64,000 nt of DNA from positions 1 to 64,000 of the forward strand of contig DLHI01000007.1 of assembly GCA_002483135.1 (NCBI GenBank), written 5' to 3'. Origin of the DNA: Hyphomonadaceae bacterium UBA7672 (GTDB lineage Bacteria > Pseudomonadota > Alphaproteobacteria > Caulobacterales > Hyphomonadaceae). Below the pieces are notes generated by a model, which did not search any database, had not been told where the DNA came from, and saw only the letters and a program-made list of their open reading frames with translations. A program made the translations under genes and the position numbers. The first letter of the stretch is position 1. Every line of letters starts with the position of its first letter. Shown here piece by piece: positions 43,190-52,593 of the stretch.

Positions 43190-45610
43190 TTATCCGGAAA
43201 GGCCGCGCTGTTCCGCCTGGTCAATCGTGGGCGACGTGCCGTGACGCCGATAGGCGCTGTCCCCGCGCAGGGCGGGTCGTTCGACCAGCCACCAGAGCAG
43301 CATCGCGGCCAGGAGCGCCACCAGTAACGAGACGCCAGCGCCGATCCATGGCGAGGTCGCAAACAGGCCCGCAACAACGGCAACCTGAATGATCGGGAAG
43401 TGGACGATGTAAACGCCGTAGGAGAGATCGCCAAAGCGAGCGGGATCGACCAGGCGCGGCAAGACGGTGGCGATCCAGATCGATGCGACGCCAAGCCCGA
43501 CGGCGCGCACGGGCATGGCCGCCGGGAAGACGATCGACAAGGCAAGCAGGACGATTGCTACCGGCGCCAGAAGCGAGCGCCAGTTGATTTCCTCGCGCCA
43601 TGCCGCCAGCGCAATGCCGACGATGAAGAAGCTCATTTGGCCCGGCAACTGGCGTCCCAGCTCCGCCATCATGCCTCCGCCCGATTGGCCGATATGGAGA
43701 AAGCTCGCGCGCCAGATTTCAGCGCCGGCATAGATGACTGCGAAGAGCACCCAGCGAAAACGACCCGCGAGCTTCAACAGAAGTGCAAGTATCGGCAAGA
43801 CGAGATAAAACATCACTTCGATCTTCAGCGTCCAAAGCGCGCCATTGACCTCGGTGAAGCGGTTGGCCTCGAAGACACCCGGTAGGTTTGGTTCCATGAA
43901 GTTGAGGAAGACGAGATTCCAGCCGAGATAGCGCGCGACGCCAGCGAGATCATCGCGAGCAGCTGGACTGAAGATGAGCGCACCGGCGACGCAGAGCACC
44001 ACCACAACAATGTAAGCCGGCAGCAACCGCCGCGCGCGCTTTTCGGCATAAAGCGCGATGGAACCTGAACGCTGCAAGCTGGCGAACACCAGATACCCCG
44101 ACAGCACGAAGAAACCCTGTACGCCGAGTTCTGCAAGAACACTCGTCGCCCGCTCTGCCTGGTGCCAGCCCGCGACGTTTGCCAGTGCGATGATATGGTA
44201 GACGACGACCATCAACGCAAACAACAGACGTAACAAGTTGAAGTTGTTATGCGTTTGGACCTGTAGCGTTGCTGATCCGCGAGAAGCTTCAAGGCCAGGC
44301 TCGGGTTGGAACTCGCGCGCCGAGAGGGGGGCTTCGACTTCGGCTTGTAATTGCTGGGACGATGGCTGCCGCGCGACGGCTCCTCCCCCAAAAGTGATGC
44401 TGATTTTCTCCCGCACCGTCGGCCGTGCGAGTGGCGTGCAAACGATCAGCACAGCGATCAGACCGCAAGACGCCCAGAACATATCGTTCCAGAGATCAAA
44501 GGACACGCATGCGATGGCGAAGGCGCCGCCGGCTAGCGCTGCCCCCTTCATCATGGCAATGCTACGCTGGGCGCTCGACAGCCGCCACCCGGCTGCAAGG
44601 ATTGCGAGCGACAGGAGCCCTGCACCGATCGCGCCCGTTTCGACCCACAGCTGCACCAACATATTGTGCGCATGGTTCGGCACCATCAACTCGCCGGCAA
44701 ACACGCCGGTATCGATCCTGTCGGTGATAGTGCGCAGGACACCAACGCCATGGCCCTGAACCGGGCGCTGCTGGATCATCTCTATGACGTGTTGCCAGAT
44801 CGCCGCGCGGTAGGAAGCGGACGAGTCAGCTGTCGCATACTCGGCGCCTTGCGTAAGCGCCCCAATGACCCACGGGGCGGTAATGATCGCCGTCGCGATG
44901 GCAATAGAAATCAGGAAGAAGCCACGTTTGGGCAGGATCGCCACAACGGCAATGCCGCCAATAGCCAGCGCAATCGCAAGTAGACCTGCATCAACGTCGC
45001 GGTACCAAACGGCAAAGGCGGCGCCGGCGATGACGATTGCAGCGACCAACACGCGGCCAGGTGTTTTGCCGTCCCCGGTCACGATTAAAGCAAAGACCGG
45101 TGCGACCAGCGCACACAGAAGCGCGTTGCGCGAAATGTTCTGTACGCCCTCGTCGGCAGCGGACATCATGCCAGCAAAAATACGAAGCGCGTCGGCTTCA
45201 AAGAGTGAAAGAACGACTACGACTACGAGCTGAAGTGCGAGCGCCAGCAAGGCGATGCGCGTCACCATTCGCTTGCGCTCTTCGCTCAGACGCGAGGCGG
45301 CGGCCATCAGGACTCCGATCGCCACAAGGAGAAGACCGACGCGCAGCATCTCACTGCGCACCGCGAACTTCATCTTGGTGAAGTCAAGATCCACCAGCGC
45401 GGCCTCGCGGGGCGACCAAATTGCAGAAACGCCGCAGAAAACGAAGAATGCCAGCAGGGGGAACATGTAGGCCTGCAGGCGAAGCGCTCGAAACGCGGAT
45501 GCGGAGCACAGAAGCGCTGCCAAGCCCGCAATGCTGCCAAGGCCGAGGCCGCCAGCGAACGTCAGCAGCGGCCATAAGGCCCAAACGAATGACAGGACGA
45601 ACGCGGGCAA
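43190..45610 (-). CDS. O-antigen ligase-like and acyltransferase-3 fusion protein
   Basis: The 806-residue membrane protein joins two complete polytopic domains. Residues 1 to about 410 resemble the Wzy_C/O-antigen ligase family, with the periplasmic loop QGHGVGVLRTI and PNHAHNMLVQLWVETGAIG. After a linker of about 50 residues, 460-800 form an acyltransferase-3 (OafA type) domain with NNFNLLRLLFALMVVVYHII, ELGVQGFFVLSGYLVF and LSYGVYIVHFPI. Translation starts at TTG with GGAG five bases upstream. It may link and acylate surface glycan. The join is in one open frame with no stop. Confidence 0.88.
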   Translation of the reverse strand: MPAFVLSFVWALWPLLTFAGGLGLGSIAGLAALLCSASAFRALRLQAYMFPLLAFFVFCGVSAIWSPREAALVDLDFTKMKFAVRSEMLRVGLLLVAIGVLMAAASRLSEERKRMVTRIALLALALQLVVVVVLSLFEADALRIFAGMMSAADEGVQNISRNALLCALVAPVFALIVTGDGKTPGRVLVAAIVIAGAAFAVWYRDVDAGLLAIALAIGGIAVVAILPKRGFFLISIAIATAIITAPWVIGALTQGAEYATADSSASYRAAIWQHVIEMIQQRPVQGHGVGVLRTITDRIDTGVFAGELMVPNHAHNMLVQLWVETGAIGAGLLSLAILAAGWRLSSAQRSIAMMKGAALAGGAFAIACVSFDLWNDMFWASCGLIAVLIVCTPLARPTVREKISITFGGGAVARQPSSQQLQAEVEAPLSAREFQPEPGLEASRGSATLQVQTHNNFNLLRLLFALMVVVYHIIALANVAGWHQAERATSVLAELGVQGFFVLSGYLVFASLQRSGSIALYAEKRARRLLPAYIVVVVLCVAGALIFSPAARDDLAGVARYLGWNLVFLNFMEPNLPGVFEANRFTEVNGALWTLKIEVMFYLVLPILALLLKLAGRFRWVLFAVIYAGAEIWRASFLHIGQSGGGMMAELGRQLPGQMSFFIVGIALAAWREEINWRSLLAPVAIVLLALSIVFPAAMPVRAVGLGVASIWIATVLPRLVDPARFGDLSYGVYIVHFPIIQVAVVAGLFATSPWIGAGVSLLVALLAAMLLWWLVERPALRGDSAYRRHGTSPTIDQAEQRGLSG

Positions 45611-46400
45611 AGGGGCTCCATCCTATTTGCTGCTGTCAAACGTGTGAGGTGTATTGGCTAGGGTTCCATGTAACGGCGCACCGAAAGCAGTGCAACCAGG
45701 CGATGTGATGGTGGTACAGAGCCGCTCCAAGCGCGCAAGCAGAGCTAACGCAGCCTCATCTCGGCGATTTGCGTATTAGATCGGGCTCCAAACGCGCCCA
45801 TGAGACATGGTCTATGGGGCAATTTGAGGCGTGGGAATGTGGACGGGGCCCGTTTCGGCGGAGAGTCGAAGACAAGTGAGCCGAGCGATTCATCGTCGAG
45901 CAGGTCGCCCCACATTTGGACGAAGGCGCGGCCTTCGCCACAGCGGCGCTCGCGCTTGCGGCGTGCCTCATCGTCGCTGCCCCGCGATTGGCTTTCGTCG
46001 TGCACCAGCACAGCAACACAGCGATAGAGGGGTGGTCCTGCCCTGGAAAGCCGGTCCGGACAGGATGCGAAAATTGTAGGCACAAGTGTCAAGCGGGAGA
46101 GGTACTGAATGCCAAAGAAGAAGATGTCGAGGAACAGATCGCTACAAGGTTGGACTTATGGGACAAGGCAGAATCTCCAGATAGCGCCGCCCCCGATGGC
46201 GGGCGCACCCGCGAGTTTTGCATCGGGCACCAGCCCGGGCAGGTTCCGGAACACTACCCCCCTTTCCGGGGCGCTGCGAGCCCTTGTCTCGACTTGCTTT
46301 TCCCGCATGCACCCGCCAGAAACTCGGCCGGGAAAGGAGCCGGCTTCCACCGGTTGCTAGGCATGATGAGGCACCTTCACTGCTACACGCGGTCGACGGC
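45611..46400. other. 790-base interval holding a glycosyltransferase remnant
   Basis: Between the TTG start at 45610 and the GT4 start at 46401 the only recognisable coding trace is the pseudogene listed next. Other frames (for example + strand 46109-46360) have no family similarity and shadow-like composition. The last 150 bases should hold the promoter of the GT4 gene. Confidence 0.5.
45820..46047 (-). pseudogene. C-terminal remnant of a GT2 glycosyltransferase
   Basis: The minus strand encodes VLVHDESQSRGSDDEARRKR, then FVQMWGDLLDDESLGSLVFD. This aligns with the C-terminus of the intact GT2 at 47877-49658 (MLIHHESQSRGSDD.. and LTRWGDLLLDDPFGSPAFD). The upstream catalytic domain is missing and no start lies in place. 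DNA identity between the copies is only moderate by eye, so this is an old paralogue fragment, not a fresh duplication. Confidence 0.72.
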
Positions 46401-47672
46401 ATGAGGGTGCTGATCGACGGGGCATATCGCGGTCTCAGGCAGGGCACCGGCATCAGCACCTATTCCCGCACCCTCGCGGCAGGACTGTCGGGTCTCGGAC
46501 ACGACATCCTGTGGCTGTCTGGTGCGCGCGTCTCTGGCAAGCCTGACCCCCTTAGCGATGCCGCACACTCTGCCGAGGACCGCCCTACGGCGCGCGGCCT
46601 ACGCGGCTATTTCGAGACCGCGTCAAACATGTCAGCGGGACTTCTCAAGTCCAGCATCACCGCACGCCGGCTCACCGCCATCGGTGCTGTGACCCCGCGT
46701 CCTGGCGACCTGCCGCAGCAGGCCACCCTTCTTGCACCGAACCTGTTTGTCCACGCGCACTATCGCCACATGCTGCTTCGGAGATTCTGCGAGGTGCGCG
46801 CCTCGGAACGTATAGACATCCTGCATCTTGCCGCGCCCTTGCCCGTGCGGATGAAGGGCGTGAAGACGATCGTGACCATCCACGATCTCGTTCCCCTTCG
46901 GCTCCCCTACACCACCACCGACAACAAGCGCGAGTTCCTCGACCGCGTCCGCACGTCAGTGAAGGTTGCGGATCTCGTCGTCACAATATCGGAAGCCTCG
47001 AAGCGCGAAATCGTAGACCTTCTGGGCGTCGATCCGGATCGTATCGCCGTCACGTGGCAGACTACCGACATCGAACCGCTTGACGACGCCGCGCGTGAAG
47101 GCCTGCCGCGAACGCTCAGGCGCTTCGGCCTGGCGCTGGATCAGTACGGCCTCTACGTGGGCGCCATCGAGCCAAAGAAGAATGTCCGCCGTCTGATCGA
47201 AGCGTTCCTCGACGCGCACGACACGATGCCGCTCGTCCTTGTCGGCCCAAGGGCGTGGAAATGGGAGGACGAGGTAGGCGATCTCGATCAGGTGCTTGGC
47301 GAACAGGCCCGCAAGCGCGTGCGCATACTGGGTCATGTCGCTCACGAAGACCTTCGTCGACTCTATGCGGGTGCGCGCATGCTGTCATTTCCGTCACTGC
47401 ACGAAGGTTTCGGCCTGCCTGTGCTGGAGGCGATGCGCATGGGCTGCCCGGTTCTCGCGTCGCGCTCGGGAGGGCTTGCGGAAGTGTGCGGCGGAGCAGC
47501 GAAGTTCGTCGACCCGCTGGATCGTGCCGACATGACCAGCGGAATCACCCAAGTGCTCGAAGACGGCGGCCTCAGGGATCGGATGCGTATCGCCGGTCTG
47601 AAACAGGCCGAGACATTCTCGGCGGCAGCCTATGCCTCGCGGCTGGCGAAGGTTTACTCCCGGCTGGCGTGA
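46401..47672 (+). CDS. GT4-family glycosyltransferase
   Basis: The 423-residue GT-B protein begins MRVLIDGAYRGLRQGTGIST (acceptor-side glycine loop) and has TIVTIHDLVPLRLPYTT and YVGAIEPKKNVRRLIEAF. The donor motif is FPSLHEGFGLPVLEAMRMG. It belongs with mannosyl/rhamnosyl-type GT4 enzymes. The specificity is unknown. It is flanked by the GT2 remnant on one side and the intact GT2 on the other, both on the opposite strand. Confidence 0.92.
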   Translation: MRVLIDGAYRGLRQGTGISTYSRTLAAGLSGLGHDILWLSGARVSGKPDPLSDAAHSAEDRPTARGLRGYFETASNMSAGLLKSSITARRLTAIGAVTPRPGDLPQQATLLAPNLFVHAHYRHMLLRRFCEVRASERIDILHLAAPLPVRMKGVKTIVTIHDLVPLRLPYTTTDNKREFLDRVRTSVKVADLVVTISEASKREIVDLLGVDPDRIAVTWQTTDIEPLDDAAREGLPRTLRRFGLALDQYGLYVGAIEPKKNVRRLIEAFLDAHDTMPLVLVGPRAWKWEDEVGDLDQVLGEQARKRVRILGHVAHEDLRRLYAGARMLSFPSLHEGFGLPVLEAMRMGCPVLASRSGGLAEVCGGAAKFVDPLDRADMTSGITQVLEDGGLRDRMRIAGLKQAETFSAAAYASRLAKVYSRLA

Positions 47673-47876
47673 ACAGAATCCTGCGGCTTAGGATTTGCTA
47701 CCTTGGGAATGAGCCAGGTTCGTCCCGGAAGCCCCGAGACAAGGCCGATGCAGACCTTTGCCCCGCTGTCGGGCTTCCCGCTTGCGCGTCTTACTAGCAG
47801 CAGGGTGGTTGCGGCGTCGTTGGGAAGGTCCATTGCTCGGCGCCCCTGTCGCTAGGTTGCGACGCTTCGCAGCGGC

Positions 47877-49658
47877 TTACTCACGACTGTGCTGAAACTC
47901 GTGCAGCGACGGATGGATTGCCCCGGTCTCAGTCGTCGGGTCGAAAGCAGGTGAGCCAAACGGATCGTCGAGCAGCAGGTCGCCCCAGCGGGTCAGGAAT
48001 GCCGCCGTCTCTCGGGCCAACCGCTTTCGACGCTCCAGCGTCGCATCATCAGACCCTCGCGACTGACTCTCATGGTGAATTAGCATGGCATCCCCGCGAT
48101 AGATCGTACGCAGACCCATCGCGCGCACGCGCAAGCAGAAGTCGATATCGTTGAACGCGACTGGAAAATCCTTGTCGTCCAGCCCGCCGGCTTGCTCGAA
48201 CGTCTCACGCCGAACCGCGAGGCAGGCGCCGGTTACAGCCATTCGGCCGCTGGGCAGCACAACCTGCGGGACTTTCCGCGCGGCATTCTCGTCGGCGCCC
48301 TTCCAGAGATGCCCGCACACACCGGAGACCCCCAGCGTCACGCCAGCATGCTGTATCCTGCGGTCCGCATACAGCAGCCGAACACCGACACAACCAACGT
48401 CCGGACGCATCACCGACTCGATCACGCGGCGCAACCAGTCCTTCTCGACCGCTTCGACATCGTCGTTGAGCAACACAATGATCTCGCCCATAGAATTTCG
48501 CACGCCGAGATTCACCAGCCATGAGAAATTGAACGGGCCGAAGCCTTCAACCCTTGTCACCGTCAGCTTGGCCCCCACCGCGGCGACAGCATCGGCGAGA
48601 GCTTCGGGATCGGCGCCATTGTCGACGACGATCACTTCGAGATCGGGGTAGTCGGTCGACTCAGCCAGTCCCAGCAGACACCGCTTCAGGAGATCGGACC
48701 GCGTCCGTGTTGGGACAACCACGGACACCGACGGCGTCCTTGACAGCGTGGGTACCGGCGGAGTGGTGAACGGTTCGGGCGAAGCTTCACTAATTGCGAG
48801 TGGCAGGGCGATCCTCGCAACAGCGCCTGGCTGCGAAGCCAACACGCCAACTCGTGGCCATGGATTCACAGGTTCGGCAACGCCGCGGAAAAAGACAGGT
48901 GATCCTGTAAATCCGCCGGCTGCGGCGAGGTCGAAGTCCCATTCTGGTCTTGGGCGGATGACGCCACCCGCGTCGACATCGGCATACAACGCCTGAAGCT
49001 GCTTCGAGGAAGCGAAGGCCGCAGACACTATCTCCATGGCACGCGGGTGCAGCTGATCGCCGCCCTGCAGAACCGTGGTCACGCCATCTTGTTCGCGCGC
49101 GAGAAATCCGCGGGAATTAGCCTTGGCAGGAGCAGATGAGCGCCACGAGTCGTGGGCTGCGGGCGTCTGCACGCGGAGGGATCGCCCTCCAAAAGCGCGC
49201 GAGGCCACGTGGGCCAACTTTGCAAGCGGTTTCTCGGATCGAACCAGGCGCACGATCATCGCCATAGCCATCTGCGCCTGTTCGCTCTTCGTCATACGCC
49301 GCAGCCGCAATGTGGAAAGCTTCACACGGCCGGGCCATCCCGAAATCATCACGGAAACAGAGAATGCCCGGTCAGCCGGGAACATGGCACGGCCATCTTC
49401 CGCACGTCGAAGCGAGAAGGCGATAAGCGCATCTTCCGGCGAAACAAGGCGCACCTCGACGCCGCTGACATCGCCTTCGCCTTCACATTCGAAAATCCAC
49501 CAGCCGCGTTGCAGCACGTGGCTTCCAAATCGCGCAATCGCCCATGGCTTGGTCGTGACGAATGCGCGCCCATCGCGCGAGACACCCGCGCCTGCAAACG
49601 TTTCTGTCAGAAAGTCCAGCACTTTTGCTCGCCGAACCTCGCTGGCCGTAGTGATCAT
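47877..49658 (-). CDS. GT2-family glycosyltransferase with N-terminal accessory domain
   Basis: The 593-residue protein has an N-terminal region of about 300 residues of unknown fold (WIFECEGEGDVSGVEVRLVS). A GT-A GT2 domain follows, with VSVVVPTRTRSDLLKRCLL, EVIVVDNGADPEAL and VLLNDDVEAVEKDWLRRV (DD metal site), then DIDFCLRVRAMGLRTIYRG and the C-terminal HHESQSRGSDD. It follows the ABC exporter genes on the same strand (gap 86) and probably builds the exported glycan. Confidence 0.9.
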   Translation of the reverse strand: MITTASEVRRAKVLDFLTETFAGAGVSRDGRAFVTTKPWAIARFGSHVLQRGWWIFECEGEGDVSGVEVRLVSPEDALIAFSLRRAEDGRAMFPADRAFSVSVMISGWPGRVKLSTLRLRRMTKSEQAQMAMAMIVRLVRSEKPLAKLAHVASRAFGGRSLRVQTPAAHDSWRSSAPAKANSRGFLAREQDGVTTVLQGGDQLHPRAMEIVSAAFASSKQLQALYADVDAGGVIRPRPEWDFDLAAAGGFTGSPVFFRGVAEPVNPWPRVGVLASQPGAVARIALPLAISEASPEPFTTPPVPTLSRTPSVSVVVPTRTRSDLLKRCLLGLAESTDYPDLEVIVVDNGADPEALADAVAAVGAKLTVTRVEGFGPFNFSWLVNLGVRNSMGEIIVLLNDDVEAVEKDWLRRVIESVMRPDVGCVGVRLLYADRRIQHAGVTLGVSGVCGHLWKGADENAARKVPQVVLPSGRMAVTGACLAVRRETFEQAGGLDDKDFPVAFNDIDFCLRVRAMGLRTIYRGDAMLIHHESQSRGSDDATLERRKRLARETAAFLTRWGDLLLDDPFGSPAFDPTTETGAIHPSLHEFQHSRE

Positions 49659-49744
49659 ATGAAATCAGCCCAATGCCCACGACCGGCAGAATAGTCCAAA
49701 CGCGATGCCACGTGTGGAACAGACCAACTGGGAGATGAACAACG

Positions 49745-50572
49745 CTAGAGCGCGAAGACCAGCTTACGGCCCGATCGGATCGAAACAAGCAAGGCGAGCA
49801 CCCACAACCCCCCCCCCCACGAGCTTATGACGATCAACTCGTTGTTGGTCCACATCCGGCCATCGAGCAAGGGGCCGCGCAACATGTCGAGCACCGGCAC
49901 CAGCGGGTTCACGTATTGCAGGATAGCAAGCCGCTCATCCTGAAAAATCGCGCGTTCGAACATTACGGGCGAGACGAAGAATAGCGCCTGCAGGCCGAGC
50001 TGCACAATATGCTTGAGGTCTCGAAACTTGGCGCCCATCACGGAAAAAATGATCGAGAGGGGCAGCAGTAAGGAAAGCAGCAGGAACGGAAAAGCCGCAA
50101 CCTGCAGCAGGTGAAGACCTGGAGGGGGATAGAATTGCAGAACGCCGATCATGATCAGGAGACCAGAGAAACCGGCCAGGTAGATCAGGAAACCTGACAG
50201 CGGCACTCGCGCCTGGAACACCAGGAACGGAATGCGCGCCTGCCGCAAGTAGCCGACCGAAGACACAAGAGATTCCATCGACGCATTGAGCGTGTTGCCA
50301 AGGTAGTCCCACACCAGCATGCCTGCGAAGACATACACGGCGAACTCCCAGTAGTTTGCCGTCTTGAAGATAGTTCCCCAGGTCCAAGCGATCAGCAGCG
50401 AGAAGCCCAGAGGCTGGATGATCGCCCATAGGATGCCGAGGCGGCTGCGCCGGAAGCGAGCGCGAAGATCGGCCCCCACAAGGTTCCAGCACAGATGCCG
50501 GAAGCGCATCACGTCTGCCAGATAGCGAACGAAACCGGGGACTTTTCGGCTTTGATAGTTTGAATAGCTCAT
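49745..50572 (-). CDS. ABC-2 type polysaccharide export permease (Wzm/KpsM-like)
   Basis: The 275-residue protein has six membrane helices (RSRLGILWAIIQPLGFSLLI, YVFAGMLVWDYLGNTLN, LFFVSPVMFERAIF), the usual ABC-2 permease for O-antigen or capsule export. Near the C-terminus SSWGGGLWVL is encoded by a run of 11 G's (coding strand, 49808-49818). Gain or loss of one G would replace the last 20 or so residues, including part of the last helix. As given, the frame is intact. The partner ATPase lies 27 bases upstream. Confidence 0.93.
   Translation of the reverse strand: MSYSNYQSRKVPGFVRYLADVMRFRHLCWNLVGADLRARFRRSRLGILWAIIQPLGFSLLIAWTWGTIFKTANYWEFAVYVFAGMLVWDYLGNTLNASMESLVSSVGYLRQARIPFLVFQARVPLSGFLIYLAGFSGLLIMIGVLQFYPPPGLHLLQVAAFPFLLLSLLLPLSIIFSVMGAKFRDLKHIVQLGLQALFFVSPVMFERAIFQDERLAILQYVNPLVPVLDMLRGPLLDGRMWTNNELIVISSWGGGLWVLALLVSIRSGRKLVFAL
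49808..49818 (-). repeat. homopolymeric G11 tract in the permease gene
   Basis: Eleven consecutive C's on the plus strand (G's on the coding strand) lie within codons for about residues 252-255 of the permease. Such tracts slip during replication and are classic phase-variation switches of surface-glycan genes. Whether it varies cannot be told from one sequence. Confidence 0.7.
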
Positions 50573-50599
50573 GCCTGTCGCTCGTACTACAAATGCTGG

Positions 50600-51463
50600 C
50601 TAGATCGCCAACTGCCCCGCCATGAACTGCTGGAACTGAGGCACGACCAGCGGCGGGTGACCGTCGCGCACGATGGTTCCTCGATTTATCCAGAGAACCC
50701 GCGTGCACAAACGTTCAACCAGCCCGAGGTCATGCGTCGCCAGCACCACGATGCCGGCGGACTGGACGATCGCCTGCATGCGTTTCAGCGCCTTGTCCGC
50801 GAAGGCCGCATCGCCTGCGCCGAACACCTCATCGATCAAAAGCACGTCCGGGCGGAATTGAGTGGACACAGCAAAGCCAAGGCGAACATACATGCCCGAA
50901 GAATAAGTTCGCATGGGTAGGTCGATGAAGCCGCCCAGATCAGCGAAATCGACAATCTCCCTCTCAGCTGCGGCAATGTCCTTGCGCGAGAAGCCCATCG
51001 CCATCCCGCGATAGTAGATGTTTTCCCGCCCAGTCGATTCAGACTCAAAGCCAAGTCCAATATCCAGCAGAGTACCGATTTGCCCGACCACGGAAATCGA
51101 GCCTTGCTGGATCGGGTAGATCCCGGCCATCGCGCGCAGCAAGGTAGACTTGCCCGAACCGTTCGATCCAATGATGCCGACACGCTCACCCGTACGGATG
51201 GACAGATCGAGACTCGTGATAGCATCCACAAACTCAGGAGGCGGCGTTGATTCACGCCGACCGAACAATCCGAAAAGACTTGCCTTGAGGCTGCCTCTGA
51301 CGAAAGGCCCAATCGGATACCTCAACGTAGCGTTTCGGATCTCGATTGCGACATTTAGGCTGTTGTTCTTCGCGGGGACATGGCCGGCAGAGGTTGCGCC
51401 CTCGCCAACTTCATCCGGGGAACGGACCAAGCGCAATTCTTCAGCACGCAACTTGCCACTCAT
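50600..51463 (-). CDS. ABC transporter ATPase for polysaccharide export (Wzt/KpsT-like)
   Basis: The 287-residue protein has Walker A IIGSNGSGKSTLLRAMAG, a signature-like YSSGMYVRLGFA, Walker B VLLIDEVFGAGD and an H-loop LATHDLGL. These are features of the O-antigen/teichoic-acid exporter ATPases. It lacks the C-terminal glycan-binding domain of long Wzt proteins, so glycan recognition would lie elsewhere. It has an unusual 40-residue N-terminal extension. It is the first gene of an operon with the permease and the GT2. Confidence 0.93.
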   Translation of the reverse strand: MSGKLRAEELRLVRSPDEVGEGATSAGHVPAKNNSLNVAIEIRNATLRYPIGPFVRGSLKASLFGLFGRRESTPPPEFVDAITSLDLSIRTGERVGIIGSNGSGKSTLLRAMAGIYPIQQGSISVVGQIGTLLDIGLGFESESTGRENIYYRGMAMGFSRKDIAAAEREIVDFADLGGFIDLPMRTYSSGMYVRLGFAVSTQFRPDVLLIDEVFGAGDAAFADKALKRMQAIVQSAGIVVLATHDLGLVERLCTRVLWINRGTIVRDGHPPLVVPQFQQFMAGQLAI

Positions 51464-51807
51464 TCAATCCCACTCCGCCCGGAACTAGACTCGGGCTGGC
51501 TCTGCTGACCTTATGACCGTTCAGACCTAAACCCATCCTGTCTGCAACCTGCCACTACAGCAGGCACAGTCCGATTGAGCATGTGTTCAGGAAAATCCGT
51601 GCAGATCATTCCTCTGCCGCACGCACCCACCGACGCGCACCCCCTCTGCCGTTCTCTTAGCTCCAGTCGCCGGGCATGGCTACGAGAAAAAGCTGTCTTG
51701 TTGCGGAACTTTAACCATGTGCCGCAGTAAAATGTAACGGCTTGCGGTGACATTTCCATCAAACTATCCATCGACCCCCAATGTGACGCAAGCTTGGAGA
51801 CTAACCG
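51464..51807. other. 344-base divergent intergenic region between exporter and motor operon
   Basis: No gene is supported. It must hold the promoters of the exporter operon (minus) and the motor-glycan operon (plus). A short inverted repeat CCGCA/TGCGG (51722-51747) flanks an AT-rich stretch and is a weak operator candidate. Confidence 0.45.
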
Positions 51808-52593
51808 TTGGAAGGCCTTGCCGAAGCTGCGCGGGGATTCGTCGAGGGGTTCCTCCCGGCCTTCCGGAACACAGACTTCGCTTACGGCCTTGCCGGGCTT
51901 ATGGTTCTGTCTGCTCTCGGCATCACCGCTGTTGCGCTCGTACGCCATTTGGCTGCTGTTTCAGCTTTGAAGCGCCGTGTACGTCAGATCGCCGGTTTCA
52001 TCGCGTTTGAGAAGACTGACGCATCGGGTGCCGACCAGCACGAAGCGCAGTTTGCACGACGTTTCCAGGACATCGACGCGGCGATGCAGCAGTCTGACCC
52101 CATGTCGGGAAGTCTTGCTCAGGCTTGGAAGCGTTATCGGAAAACATTCGTTGTCTCCCGATCGCCTCCCGTTCGCTCCTCTCAACGTCCGAACGGGTTC
52201 TTCTACGGAGCGGCGCCTCCGCCGACATGGCTTGGAGTTGCGGCGAGCACCTTCGTCGGCATCGGTTTATTGCTCACCTTTTTAGGCCTGGTAGCCGCGC
52301 TCACGTTTGCAGCCGAGGGCATGCGGGATACGGATTCAGACCGGATGCTTGACGCGATCCGCGATCTACTTGCTGCAGCGGCGTCGAAGTTCGTCACGTC
52401 GATCGCTGGAGTCGGGCTGTCGATATTCCTCAATCTGATTGAACGCGTGCTCACCAGCCACCTTCGCAAGAACCTGGATGCGCTGAGTTCGGCCGTTGAA
52501 CTGGGGATCCGAGTCGATACGGATGCTCATTCCGCAGCAATGGCGGAGCGACTGGGCCGCATCGCGGATCGCCTTGAGGTCTCCCGAATATGA
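51808..52593 (+). CDS. MotA/TolQ/ZorA-like inner-membrane motor stator subunit
   Basis: The 261-residue protein has three predicted membrane helices: 25-46, 143-167 (VGIGLLLTFLGLVAALTF) and 193-214 (KFVTSIAGVGLSIFLNLIE). The glycine-rich LLTFLGL and the TSIAG..LSI signature match the ZorA/MotA/TolQ superfamily, in which five A subunits surround two B subunits. The C-terminal tail is short, unlike the long tail of anti-phage ZorA. Start is TTG 51808 with GGAG eight bases upstream. The next gene overlaps by four bases (ATGA). Confidence 0.75.
   Translation: MEGLAEAARGFVEGFLPAFRNTDFAYGLAGLMVLSALGITAVALVRHLAAVSALKRRVRQIAGFIAFEKTDASGADQHEAQFARRFQDIDAAMQQSDPMSGSLAQAWKRYRKTFVVSRSPPVRSSQRPNGFFYGAAPPPTWLGVAASTFVGIGLLLTFLGLVAALTFAAEGMRDTDSDRMLDAIRDLLAAAASKFVTSIAGVGLSIFLNLIERVLTSHLRKNLDALSSAVELGIRVDTDAHSAAMAERLGRIADRLEVSRI

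Noticed and set aside
46109..46360. Plus-strand frame before the GT4 gene
   Set aside because: No family similarity, no ribosome site, and the region is better explained as decayed sequence and promoter.
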